This document shows positions 49,585 through 59,109 of a DNA stretch of 64,000 nt, piece after piece; the first letter of the stretch is position 1, and each line of letters begins with the position of its first letter. The DNA is from Legionella nautarum (GTDB lineage Bacteria; Pseudomonadota; Gammaproteobacteria; Legionellales; Legionellaceae): NCBI RefSeq assembly GCF_001467895.1, contig NZ_LNYO01000024.1:483102-547101 (forward strand), given 5' to 3'. A program made the translations under genes and the position numbers. The notes under the pieces are model-generated. The model did not search any database. It saw only the letters and a program-made list of their open reading frames with translations, and was not told where the DNA came from.

Positions 49585-50745
49585 ATGAATTTACATGAAT
49601 ATCAAGCCAAGGAGTTATTTGCTAGCTACGGCCTGCCTACTCCAAATGGGCAAGTAGCCCAAAGTATTGAGGATGCGCTGCAAGTTGCTTCTCAACTTAA
49701 TACCTCTAAATGGGTAGTAAAAGCTCAGGTTCATGCGGGTGGTCGTGGTAAAGCAGGTGGTGTTAAAATCGTTTCTGATAAAGACGAATTAGCAAGTGCA
49801 GTGAAAGCCATGCTGGGTACTCGTTTGGTCACTTACCAAACTGATGCAAAGGGACAACCCGTCAATGCAGTGTTAGTTGAAGAAACCTGTGACATCGGTC
49901 GCGAACTATATTTAGGTGCCGTGGTTGATCGTGCAACTCGCCGAGTTGTCATTATGGCTTCTACTGAAGGTGGTGTTGAGATTGAGAAAGTAGCTCATGA
50001 AACCCCTGAGAAAATTTTCAAAGCAACCGTTGATCCCTTAGTCGGTGTCATGCCTTATCAATGTCGAGAAATGGCTTTTAAGCTTGATCTGAATGACGAT
50101 CAAATGAAGCAATTCACCCATTTGATGATAGCTTTAGGCAAAATGTTTGTCGAATGCGATTTAAGTCTACTGGAAATCAATCCTCTTGTTGTCACTAAGA
50201 AAGGCGAACTGCTTTGTCTGGACGGTAAAGTGAATATTGATAGTAACGCGCTCTACAGACAGCCTAAGTTGAAAATGTTACGTGATATTACACAAGAAGA
50301 TGAGCGTGAAAACCGTGCTACGGATTGGGAATTAAATTATATTCCTCTTGACGGATCCATTGGTTGCCTGGTTAATGGGGCAGGTCTTGCAATGGCAACA
50401 ATGGATGTCATTAAATTACACGGCGGCGAACCGGCAAACTTTTTAGATGTGGGTGGCGGTGCAACTAAAGAACGAGTCGCTGAAGCCTTTAAAATTATTC
50501 TTTCTGATGACAAAGTGAAAGGAATTTTAGTAAATATTTTTGGTGGTATCGTTCGCTGCGACTTAATTGCTGACGGTATTCTTGCTGCGGTAAGAGAAGT
50601 TGACGTGATAGTACCGGTGGTCGTGCGCCTTGAGGGTAACAATGCAAAATTAGGCGCAGAGATTCTAAATAAAAGCGGCTTAAACGTCATTGCTGCTGAT
50701 AGCTTGACCGATGCAGCTAAAAAAATTGTGGCGGCTATCGCCTAG
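49585..50745 (+). CDS. sucC: Succinyl-CoA synthetase beta subunit
   Basis: 386-residue ATP-grasp subunit that binds nucleotide and CoA-side succinate (E. coli 388). [20 protein letters not shown] and [16 protein letters not shown] are standard; [10 protein letters not shown] and the CoA-ligase fold with [17 protein letters not shown] are at the C-terminal half. Together with sucD makes succinate and ATP/GTP from succinyl-CoA. Confidence 0.97.
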   Translation: MNLHEYQAKELFASYGLPTPNGQVAQSIEDALQVASQLNTSKWVVKAQVHAGGRGKAGGVKIVSDKDELASAVKAMLGTRLVTYQTDAKGQPVNAVLVEETCDIGRELYLGAVVDRATRRVVIMASTEGGVEIEKVAHETPEKIFKATVDPLVGVMPYQCREMAFKLDLNDDQMKQFTHLMIALGKMFVECDLSLLEINPLVVTKKGELLCLDGKVNIDSNALYRQPKLKMLRDITQEDERENRATDWELNYIPLDGSIGCLVNGAGLAMATMDVIKLHGGEPANFLDVGGGATKERVAEAFKIILSDDKVKGILVNIFGGIVRCDLIADGILAAVREVDVIVPVVVRLEGNNAKLGAEILNKSGLNVIAADSLTDAAKKIVAAIA

Positions 50746-50818
50746 GCCCTAATTATTACTATTTTAAGTCCACCTTAGATCATTCTTAGGTAGGCAGAAC
50801 TACAGATCGAGGCTAGCA

Positions 50819-51697
50819 ATGAGCGTATTAGTAAATAAAAGCACAAAAGTGATTTGCCAGGGTTTTACTGGTAAACAAGGAACTTTTCATTCTGAACAAG
50901 CAATCGAGTACGGAACACGAATGGTTGGTGGGGTGACTCCTGGAAAGGGAGGTCAACAACATTTGAGCCTGCCTGTTTTTAACACAGTCCGCGAAGCGGT
51001 CGAGGAAACAGGTGCTCAAGCCTCTGTCATTTACGTACCTGCACCATTTTGCAAGGATTCAATTTTAGAAGCAGCTGATGCAGGGATTGAATTAATTGTT
51101 TGTATTACTGAGGGCGTGCCTGTGCTTGATATGTTGCAGGTGAAAGTTTATTTAGAAAATAATACTTCAGCACGCCTGATAGGGCCAAATTGCCCAGGAA
51201 TTATTACTCCAGGTGAATGTAAAATTGGTATTATGCCTGGCTCAATCCATCTGCCAGGTAAGGTCGGTATTGTTTCTCGTTCTGGTACTCTGACTTATGA
51301 AGCAGTTAAGCAAACAACGGATAAAGGCTTCGGACAAAGTACTTGTATAGGAATTGGTGGTGACCCAATTCCAGGAACAAGTTTTATTGATGCTTTAGAA
51401 TTATTTGAGCAAGATGAACAAACACAAGCCATTATTATGGTTGGTGAAATTGGCGGTTCTGCCGAAGAAGAGGCGGCTGAGTATATTAAATCCAATGTAA
51501 GCAAACCAGTCGTTTCTTATATTGCCGGGGTAACAGCACCTGCTGGTAAGCGCATGGGACATGCTGGAGCGATTATATCTGGTGGAAAAGGAACTGCAGC
51601 TGAAAAATTTGCAGCCTTAGAAGCTGCTGGTGTCAAAACAGTTCGCTCCCCTGCTGATTTAGGTGATGCAATTGCTGAAGTCACTGGCTGGAAATAA
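50819..51697 (+). CDS. sucD: Succinyl-CoA synthetase alpha subunit
   Basis: 292 residues. CoA-binding Rossmann domain with [37 protein letters not shown], and the phosphorylated His248 in [13 protein letters not shown]. Starts 73 bases after sucC; the gap holds no terminator, so the two are co-transcribed. Confidence 0.97.
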   Translation: MSVLVNKSTKVICQGFTGKQGTFHSEQAIEYGTRMVGGVTPGKGGQQHLSLPVFNTVREAVEETGAQASVIYVPAPFCKDSILEAADAGIELIVCITEGVPVLDMLQVKVYLENNTSARLIGPNCPGIITPGECKIGIMPGSIHLPGKVGIVSRSGTLTYEAVKQTTDKGFGQSTCIGIGGDPIPGTSFIDALELFEQDEQTQAIIMVGEIGGSAEEEAAEYIKSNVSKPVVSYIAGVTAPAGKRMGHAGAIISGGKGTAAEKFAALEAAGVKTVRSPADLGDAIAEVTGWK

Positions 51698-51747
51698 GTA
51701 AAACATAGCAACTATGCTTGCTGAAAGATGGTCAACATGTAAGTTTG

Positions 51748-51793
51748 ACCTTGGCCCAACAAAGTCATTTCTTATGGAGTGTCGGGCCAAGGT
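51748..51793. repeat. Inverted repeat after sucD
   Basis: ACCTTGGCCC (51748-51757) and its exact complement (51784-51793) around a 26-base loop, 50 bases after sucD. Same TTGGGCCAAGG-type core as the repeats at 939 and 21163. May end the suc transcript. Confidence 0.6.
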
Positions 51794-51856
51794 ACGACCT
51801 ACATTCGACTAGGTAAAAAAACGATCACCCAAGTGTCTTAAAAAACCTCATATTTC

Positions 51857-51878
51857 CTTAATGTTAGGCATTTATACT
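51857..51878 (+). promoter_or_regulatory. PmrA-box-like site and -10 before the 1,654-residue protein
   Basis: CTTAATGTT (51857-51865) matches 8 of 9 positions of the published Legionella PmrA element cTTAATatT. It lies 7 bases upstream of TATACT (51873-51878), a good -10. PmrA controls many Dot/Icm effector genes. A single short site can occur by chance. Confidence 0.45.
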
Positions 51879-51908
51879 ATAAACACAATTTTCTGACCCT
51901 AGTATAAA

Positions 51909-54900
51909 ATGCAGTCTGAACAAGAAGTTAAGAATTTAATTGCGCGCGATAAAAGTTCCCTTTCTAAATTTATCTTTGATTTATGTGGTTTTACTCTCGA
52001 TAGAGCAGGCTATGATCCTCAAGTTTATAGGTTTTATCTGCACGTTGCTTTCCGTCATCAAGCGACTTGTCGTAAGGAAGAATGGGATGCACTCTGCAGG
52101 GATGTGGGACTAGCAAGCGAATCTAAAAAACCGCTTAATTGGGATGAAGATAATAAAGTTTTACATGACAGAATTGTGAAGTTTGCTCAGACCATCGTTA
52201 ACGAGGTGAGCGAGGCGAGTCAAGATAACTGGGCAGTGAAGCTGATAAAAACGAGTTATCTCCACAATTTAGATCGCGTATATGTGAGTTGTGAACGTCT
52301 AATCAACCATCTCGAAGAAAAATCAGACGAAGAGTCTTCACCTGCCGACAAAGCAATGCAGGCTGTTTTGCAAGCACAGGTCGACTATTTAGACTCTTTA
52401 TCTACTTTGCCCTTTGTTCTGGAAAAAATCTGTTTAAAACTGGCGAACAACAAAGGAATTAACTATCAACCAAGAAAAACAGCCGAGATGTTGGCTGCGT
52501 CCCTAGACACTATAAATGCTGCCTTGAGTATTGAGAATAGAAATACTGCTAGAGATGCATTGACCGAAGGACTTAAACTCGCTATTAAAATTACTATGCC
52601 AGATTTACCCATGGATAGCGAGCTGCTTGATGCCATCCAAGAGGAATTACCTACCTTCAATAAAATTATAAAAAATACGAAAAAACTTGAAGAACAGAAG
52701 AAACTTATTTTTCCGAAAAATCGTGACGGTTCAGATTCAACAGTGGCGGTAGCACGCAAACAAATGCTGGCTGCGTTAGAAGTCAATTTTGATTCGTTAA
52801 CTGATATTTTAACCAAAACCTTACTAGAGCCAGTTCGTCAATGTAAGCAAGTCGTTGCTGACGGTAAGAGCGCTGCCGTTGCGATTACTAATGCTGTTCA
52901 AGATGAGAATTTATTTAATCGATTAGGCTATATCAGCGAAGCATTCAGGGATTTTGACAAAATTACATCCCTCTGTGCTGGTTTAGAAGAAACGGATGTG
53001 CTTCCTGCTTGGCTAATGCAAGCAAATGTTTATTATACTGGCTTAAAAGGGGGCGGATCTAAGGTTCATGATCTTATTAACGCGACTAAAAAAGGCTTAG
53101 GTGCATTTTTTAGTTATGCAATTTCTTATATACCGGAAAGTGTTTCTTATTATTTATCACGTACTGATGCCTTAACGAGAGTGTTAAATGAGGTTGCTCT
53201 TATAAATGAATTCCCAATTGATAAAATAATCGCTTATGTTCAATTTTATGAATTAACTCAACAAGGAAAAATTGAAGGTTCACTTAAGGCTAAGTTTTTT
53301 AACGCTTACATGCAAGAAGTCGTGAAAGCATCAGAGGGGAAACTTAAACTTGAGGAGTTTAATTTTGAACATTATCAGCGTCTGGAAACTAAAATAGAGG
53401 AACAAGGGTTTAATATCTATCAAAGCTTGGCTGAGCGTATTAAAGGATATGCTAAAGATAGCTTAAGTGATTCATTTATTATGGCAACCAATGACGCGTT
53501 TAATATTCAACCCCTGCAATTGGATATTCTTGCCTTAATCAATCGGTTGCAGACTTTAGAAAGACAACTTGATGTCAAAGACCCCACAGCCGTTTTTCAG
53601 GAGCTAACTGAAGCTGCCACAGCAATAGCTGACTCTCCTCATGATGTCCATAAAGTGTTTGGTGAAGAGTTCTTTCAACCGGCAATCAAGCGAATGTTTG
53701 AGCAATATCAAAACAAACAATTGGCTTCTTTACTGGAGCAGATGCTTGATTCGCACGAGTTGGATTCTGACGATTATTCTCTTCGCACAATTTATAAGAA
53801 ATTGAATGAAAATTTAGCCATTTCTGTTGCTGATTTGACCACTGTTGAAGAAATTTGGATAAAGTACCAGGAGCTAAAAGAAGACAGTGCTGTTCAATTT
53901 AAAAATCAGATGGCTAGTGTAAAAGAACTCACTAGGGTCTTGGGAAATGACAAAGAACAACAACCTAGCAAGGAAGCAAGTGCTGAGACACCCAATGAAA
54001 AAGGGAAAAAAGGTGCTAGGGCAACGATAAAAAAAGTTAAGCCCACTATTCGTCTCTTTCTTAACCAAATACAAGACCGATTAGAGGAGCAAAAAAAGTC
54101 TTGTAAAGAACTGAAAAGACTCGCTGAAAACAAAAAAATCGCTGATTTATGCGATAGCAAGCTACGATATATCAATGCCTTATCAGGGTTAATAACACGT
54201 TTTCAAAGGGATTTTAGAGATAAAGGTTCCAAGTTAAATAGTCATCTTATCCTTTTACTCAATGGTGAGCTTACTGAGCTTGCCCAGCAATCAATAGAAA
54301 GCAAACTGCAAAATTTATCCATTACCTCTTTTGCTAAAGGACTATTCAATTTTGTTTGGAACATATTGCCGCCAGATATGGCGCAGATGGATGAGAAATT
54401 TTTAGCCAAGCTCATTGCTTTCTACCTAGCAAATGCTGAAATTGATGAAGTTAGAGCTGCGGAGGCCGCCTATTCCGCCAATTTAAATCGAAATCCTATT
54501 CCTGCATTGATGAAGGAGCTTAGTGATCCTCTCGCTGTTGCCAATATTCTTCCTAGTCAAGAAAAAATGATGGATGCCCTCGTCGATAATTTAATCGAAA
54601 TCGGTGGTAAAACAGCTTTTTCATGGGGAACCAATTTTTTAAAGAAAATTGCTTCGCAGATGACTCAAGAGCAACTCATTCGATTTTTACCCTATCCGTT
54701 TTTAGCTGAACTAGCATTACAAGCAATCAAAAGTGATGCTGTGCAAGCGCAAGTAGCCCCAATTATGAATCATTTGGTGGGTCAATACGGTGGTGCTCTT
54801 GCAGAAAAAGCGAACGAGTTTAAAGAGTTGGCAAAAAACCGTCTTTACCCTATTTTGGGAATAGAAATTCAAAAGACAATTGAGGCGAATGCTTTTCATT

Positions 54901-56873
54901 ATGCAACGAATCCTAACGAAGCAAATGAAACAGAGCGCGATTCCTTTGCCATGTATTATTTGCAATATCGCGAAATCATAAAAAATGGACAGGCGTTTGA
55001 CAGAAAGGGAGTGATTCAATTTCTTTTTCCTGGACTCTTAGCTAAGAAGAAAGAGGATGAAAAGGAAGCAATAATCGCCAGTATTGCAAACGCATTTACA
55101 AGAGTAGATGGCTTATTCAAAGAGACTTATCCTCTTGCTGCCAAGCCTCTTGAAGAAACGAATCAGCAATTACAATTTTTAATTGAACACGTCGATCTAG
55201 CCGATAACGCTAACGATAGTTTGATTAAATTAGCCTTAGTGAATCGCTTATTAATTATGACGATGGATGCTTCATCCCAATTGGGTTCTGACGTTCAAGA
55301 ACAATTACAACAACAAGCGATTAATAAAGTAGCGGAAGTTCTCAATAAAATTAAAGCTCAAGCAGAGAGGGAAAAGGAGGTGGAACAAGGAGCAACTTCG
55401 GAGGAGATCATTTCCGCATTAAATGCGGCTAATAACCGTGCGCGCAAATTGCAACTCAGCCGTGTTCAAGCAAAACTAGCGCAGGCGGAAGCTGCAGTTG
55501 CTACACAAATAGCTCATCATGAGGAATTATTAAAATCACCAGAGCCGAGATTAGGTCTTAGTGTGCTGGAGTGGGAATATCACAAATCCTTTGCCTCAAG
55601 AAAAATCGTAGCTGTATTTTCTTTTCTGCTTGAATTCTTTAGTTTTGTCTCAACTTGGTTATCCATTATTTCTCCTTTAATGACCGGAGGCTTTTTACAA
55701 GCATTGTTGGTTGCAATAGGTGTTGGGACAGGTGCAACGGGTATTGGCGCTGCAGTAGTGGGAGCGTTTGCGTTAATGCGGCTGGCCTACAAATTTGGAA
55801 TGGAAATTTATAAGCATAAGGATCAATTTCTAGATCTCAATGACAATCCCTCATTAATGCAGAAAATAGGAAAAATGAGTTTATTAGTGCTTAAATGTTT
55901 CGGTCTAGCACTAGCCAAAACTATTTTTACGGATTTTATCGTCGCCAAAGTGAGTACTTTATTAGCTTTTTCAATGTTCGAGAGTATTCGCAATGCATTT
56001 CGCATTTGGCCCAAACGCGATCGAGTTGAACAAGAACTTGCTCAGTTAAATCTGGTAAAAGGCCAATTAACCCATTTAACAGCATTGCTCAACCAACAGG
56101 TTAAATTTATCGAGAAAAAAGTAGATGAGCAAACTAAAATGCCATTTAGAGATCAGAGTGAAGCGATTGAGCAAACTCTAGAACAATTGCAAGAAAAAAT
56201 GGCTGAAGTTGAGGCGATCTTAAAAATTAAGTTTAACGATGCGCGAAAAACCTTGGCGGAGAACTATACAAGTTCACTTGAGAGCTTAGTAAGCTCTTTT
56301 GCAAACTTACAACAGGAAGTAGCTGCTTTGCAAAATCTACAAAAAGCTCAGATGAGTTTCCTAAAGGAAGAAACTGTTGAAGAACCTCCAGAACCATTGA
56401 TAAGTGTAGAGGCTGAATTAAGTGCGGAGCCAGCCGCAGTCAAAGCCGTCGTGATTGATCTCAATGCCTATAAACAGCAGCTCGGCATTACTGCTCAAGC
56501 TGCATCAGCAACTCAAGCGCAGGCTGAGCCTATTAGCAATTTTTGGCAACGGATTAATCCTTGGGCTAAATCACCCAACGCGGCTACAAAGGAGAAAGAG
56601 CAAGAAGAAACAGAATTAAGCTCAAGTGATCTTGACTTTGTACTACTTAGGGGCAGCGAACTACTTAATAGCAGTATATTCACCAACGCTGGTTATGACA
56701 AGGTTGAGGGCAAAGGCGAGAGAAGGTCTTCATCTGAGAGTGCAGGGTCCACACACCCAGTACCAGATATCTTAAGCTGCTACCAACCGAAATTTTTCAA
56801 GACAGAGGCCGGGGAGCTCACTCAAACTCATGCCACTCAGGATGAAACTTGTGTATTGGGACAAGGCAGCTAA
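51909..56873 (+). CDS. Giant helical membrane/coiled-coil protein (effector candidate)
   Basis: 1,654 residues, mostly helical, with no signal peptide and no recognised enzyme domain. Residues 1-1220 are soluble, charged and helical. A hydrophobic cluster follows: about 1231-1255 (AVFSFLLEFFSFVSTWL), 1262-1292 (Gly-rich, ALLVAIGVGTGATGIGAAVV) and 1322-1355 (MSLLVLKCFGLALAKTIF). Next comes a long coiled coil (about 1370-1500), then a low-complexity tail with FWQRINPWAK near 1555 and a glutamate-rich EKEQEETEL stretch. Late membrane helices plus coiled coil on a cytosolic-type protein resemble Legionella membrane-active effectors. The ATG lies just after a promoter with a PmrA-like site and lacks a strong ribosome binding site. 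Confidence 0.8.
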   Translation: MQSEQEVKNLIARDKSSLSKFIFDLCGFTLDRAGYDPQVYRFYLHVAFRHQATCRKEEWDALCRDVGLASESKKPLNWDEDNKVLHDRIVKFAQTIVNEVSEASQDNWAVKLIKTSYLHNLDRVYVSCERLINHLEEKSDEESSPADKAMQAVLQAQVDYLDSLSTLPFVLEKICLKLANNKGINYQPRKTAEMLAASLDTINAALSIENRNTARDALTEGLKLAIKITMPDLPMDSELLDAIQEELPTFNKIIKNTKKLEEQKKLIFPKNRDGSDSTVAVARKQMLAALEVNFDSLTDILTKTLLEPVRQCKQVVADGKSAAVAITNAVQDENLFNRLGYISEAFRDFDKITSLCAGLEETDVLPAWLMQANVYYTGLKGGGSKVHDLINATKKGLGAFFSYAISYIPESVSYYLSRTDALTRVLNEVALINEFPIDKIIAYVQFYELTQQGKIEGSLKAKFFNAYMQEVVKASEGKLKLEEFNFEHYQRLETKIEEQGFNIYQSLAERIKGYAKDSLSDSFIMATNDAFNIQPLQLDILALINRLQTLERQLDVKDPTAVFQELTEAATAIADSPHDVHKVFGEEFFQPAIKRMFEQYQNKQLASLLEQMLDSHELDSDDYSLRTIYKKLNENLAISVADLTTVEEIWIKYQELKEDSAVQFKNQMASVKELTRVLGNDKEQQPSKEASAETPNEKGKKGARATIKKVKPTIRLFLNQIQDRLEEQKKSCKELKRLAENKKIADLCDSKLRYINALSGLITRFQRDFRDKGSKLNSHLILLLNGELTELAQQSIESKLQNLSITSFAKGLFNFVWNILPPDMAQMDEKFLAKLIAFYLANAEIDEVRAAEAAYSANLNRNPIPALMKELSDPLAVANILPSQEKMMDALVDNLIEIGGKTAFSWGTNFLKKIASQMTQEQLIRFLPYPFLAELALQAIKSDAVQAQVAPIMNHLVGQYGGALAEKANEFKELAKNRLYPILGIEIQKTIEANAFHYATNPNEANETERDSFAMYYLQYREIIKNGQAFDRKGVIQFLFPGLLAKKKEDEKEAIIASIANAFTRVDGLFKETYPLAAKPLEETNQQLQFLIEHVDLADNANDSLIKLALVNRLLIMTMDASSQLGSDVQEQLQQQAINKVAEVLNKIKAQAEREKEVEQGATSEEIISALNAANNRARKLQLSRVQAKLAQAEAAVATQIAHHEELLKSPEPRLGLSVLEWEYHKSFASRKIVAVFSFLLEFFSFVSTWLSIISPLMTGGFLQALLVAIGVGTGATGIGAAVVGAFALMRLAYKFGMEIYKHKDQFLDLNDNPSLMQKIGKMSLLVLKCFGLALAKTIFTDFIVAKVSTLLAFSMFESIRNAFRIWPKRDRVEQELAQLNLVKGQLTHLTALLNQQVKFIEKKVDEQTKMPFRDQSEAIEQTLEQLQEKMAEVEAILKIKFNDARKTLAENYTSSLESLVSSFANLQQEVAALQNLQKAQMSFLKEETVEEPPEPLISVEAELSAEPAAVKAVVIDLNAYKQQLGITAQAASATQAQAEPISNFWQRINPWAKSPNAATKEKEQEETELSSSDLDFVLLRGSELLNSSIFTNAGYDKVEGKGERRSSSESAGSTHPVPDILSCYQPKFFKTEAGELTQTHATQDETCVLGQGS

Positions 56874-57724
56874 TTAGCCGCCCCTAATTCTTTTTTAGAT
56901 AGATAGCTTATAAAGCGATCTAGCATTCTTACACTAAGAATACGCTTAAGTATCGTAAATAAATGAGCAGGGAAAGTGACTGGGTACTTCAGTTTAGGTT
57001 TTTTGGCTTCAATGGCATGAATCAGTTTGCTAATGACTGCGTCTGTTCCTTTGGTAAAGATTGAGTCTTCTTTTTGCTCGCGATAACCATTCAGCATTCG
57101 ATGATATTGTTGACGAAAATGGCTGTTGTTTTGATCAATCTTTTTCAGTGAGTTGTCGATCGCATTATCACGAAAGCGGCTTGCAATAGGGCCAGGTTCA
57201 ATACAGATCACTTTAATTCCTGAGGGTTTAAGCTCGAGTCTTAAGGTATCACTCAGACCTTCAACGGCATATTTGGAGGCATTATAGGCGCCGCGAAATG
57301 GCATGGAAATTAAGCCTAAAACAGAACTGATATTAATGATGCGCCCTTGTCCCTGTTTACGCATGATAGGAATGGCAAGTTTAGTGAGATTCATCAGTCC
57401 AAAAACATTCGTTTCAAATTGTTCGCGTAATGCGTCCCGTGGGATATCTTCTAGAGCACCGGCCTGACCATAACCCGCATTATTAATGAGCACATCTAGA
57501 CAGCCAGATGTTTTTTCTAGAACTTCGCTAAATGTGGAAGCAATGGATTGTTCATCATTCACATCCATTTTTACAGCCTCCAGCCCTAACTCAATAAGCT
57601 TGCTAACATCCTCTTCTTTACGACAAGACGCTATCACTCGATGGCCGCGACGAGCTAAACTAAGGGCCGCATCATGACCAATACCCGTGGAGCAGCCAGT
57701 GATGAAAATTGTTTTTTGTTCCAT
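56870..57724 (-). CDS. Short-chain dehydrogenase/reductase
   Basis: 284-residue classical SDR. Nucleotide motif TGCSTGIG (about 9-16), NNAG (about 80-83), catalytic Ser in INISSVLG and YNASK (Tyr about 147, Lys about 151), with PGPIASRF after it. The C-terminal extension (about 225-284) is basic and hydrophobic and could contact membranes. The substrate cannot be told. It converges with the giant gene, overlapping it by 4 bases. Confidence 0.9.
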   Translation of the reverse strand: MEQKTIFITGCSTGIGHDAALSLARRGHRVIASCRKEEDVSKLIELGLEAVKMDVNDEQSIASTFSEVLEKTSGCLDVLINNAGYGQAGALEDIPRDALREQFETNVFGLMNLTKLAIPIMRKQGQGRIINISSVLGLISMPFRGAYNASKYAVEGLSDTLRLELKPSGIKVICIEPGPIASRFRDNAIDNSLKKIDQNNSHFRQQYHRMLNGYREQKEDSIFTKGTDAVISKLIHAIEAKKPKLKYPVTFPAHLFTILKRILSVRMLDRFISYLSKKELGAAN

Positions 57725-57878
57725 GAAAAACCTGCCATTCTAAATCCCTGTTCGCCTAGTTTACTAAACAGATTCTGTTTTGGTAATAGCTATCTGTTCG
57801 CTAGAATCGCAAAGGCCCAACACCTGTTGAACCTGGACTCTCGTTTTCGCCGAAGGGCGGGGAATAATTGCTTAAATT

Positions 57879-58268
57879 TTAACTTAGATGGATAGTATAA
57901 GAATAGGAATTAAATCCATCGTATGTCATACCGTCATAATGTAAACCATTACATGAGGCACTAATAGTGGGGTGCATCATATAGGGACCGTCTTTTACAT
58001 CCAAGACACACCAATTATAAGGATCATAAGCAACGGTGACATGTCCATAACCTGTTTCACAGCGATTAGTATCTTTTATTTCAAAGCTTCTTGGACTAAT
58101 AAGATGCAAGTCAATTTCTGAGTTGCCGTAGACACTCACAAAGTTAATCCCTGGATGAATTTGTTCGTCCAGATGAAAATAATCTTTATAACCGCAAGAA
58201 AAATTTTCTTTAGCTTGAGCATTAAAAGTGAGTAAACCGGTAAGTAAAAGCAGAGAAATTTTTTTCAT
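57879..58268 (-). CDS. Small secreted protein with four cysteines
   Basis: 129 residues with a clear signal peptide (MKKISLLLLTGLLTFNAQA, cleavage after about 19). The mature part is Tyr/Asp/His-rich and probably beta-stranded, with four Cys (SCGY, NRCETG, NWCVLD, ASCNG) that can form two disulfides. I recognise no family. A weak AAGAAA ribosome binding site precedes the ATG. It stands alone between the SDR gene and the deformylase gene, all on the minus strand. Confidence 0.75.
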   Translation of the reverse strand: MKKISLLLLTGLLTFNAQAKENFSCGYKDYFHLDEQIHPGINFVSVYGNSEIDLHLISPRSFEIKDTNRCETGYGHVTVAYDPYNWCVLDVKDGPYMMHPTISASCNGLHYDGMTYDGFNSYSYTIHLS

Positions 58269-58383
58269 GATTTTTTCTTATTATGGTTAAAAATAGGGAA
58301 GCTAATTATATACTCAAGCTATTTCAAAATGCTATTTTTAAACGAGACTTTTTTAGCTAAAATCTAGTATTTTAAGAAAGCAT

Positions 58384-59064
58384 TTATTGCTTTGATTTTA
58401 TTTGCTTTTCTTTCATTAACTTATCGAAAAGCTCTCTCTGTTGGGGTGGAAGTTCCTGCCGCCGTAAATTCACCATTTCTTCCATAGTTCCCTGCACACA
58501 CTCAGGTGTTAGTCGATCAGTGATTAATGTCCCATTAATATGATCAATTTCATGTTGTAAAACTCGGGCATAAAAGCCAGTTTCTCTACGGCTGTATTTC
58601 TGCCCCTGTTCATCATAAAATTGGACTGTGATTTGGTTAAAACGAGGAACTTTCCCAGCTTTATTCGCCACCGAATAGCAAGCTTCAAAATCAGAACTCT
58701 TTCCTGCAGAATCTATACCCACATAGGAGGGATTGATCAGTATATGCATAGGATAGGTCCTAGCATTAGTACGCAACAGAGCCGACTCTTCCGGGATATA
58801 GATTGCGATAATCTGTTTGTGGTGATTGACCTGGGGAGCCGCTAATCCAACGCCCTGTAATTCATAGAGTTTCTCCTTCATTGCCGCAATAAGCGCTTTA
58901 TCTTCTTTAGATAAAGGAAAATGAACGACTTTTGCTGGTATCTGTAAAACCTTGCTGTGTACTGATTGCTCAGCAGTAATAATATTGAGTGCATAGGCTT
59001 GTTGTTCAGTCATTAGAAGTCCTAAGAGCAATAAAGAGAACAAAAGTTTATAGAAACTACGCAA
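58384..59064 (-). CDS. Peptide deformylase-like protein with signal peptide
   Basis: 226 residues. All three deformylase motifs are recognisable: GVGLAAPQ (71-78), EACYS (127-131, normally EGCLS, metal Cys129 kept) and HEIDH (171-175). Unlike cytosolic deformylases it starts with a signal peptide: basic n-region MRSFYK, a leucine-rich core and AYA before residue 26. The start is probably TTG 59064, as no ATG gives the signal sequence. A C-terminal extension of about 40 residues is charged. Likely metal-dependent; location appears periplasmic or extracellular, where its usual substrate, nascent formyl-peptides, is absent. Probably a second, specialised copy beside a housekeeping def elsewhere. 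Confidence 0.85.
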   Translation of the reverse strand: MRSFYKLLFSLLLLGLLMTEQQAYALNIITAEQSVHSKVLQIPAKVVHFPLSKEDKALIAAMKEKLYELQGVGLAAPQVNHHKQIIAIYIPEESALLRTNARTYPMHILINPSYVGIDSAGKSSDFEACYSVANKAGKVPRFNQITVQFYDEQGQKYSRRETGFYARVLQHEIDHINGTLITDRLTPECVQGTMEEMVNLRRQELPPQQRELFDKLMKEKQIKSKQ

Positions 59065-59109
59065 CCTAAGATACCCCGCAAATATTGTGATTTTACTACA
59101 AGTTATTTG

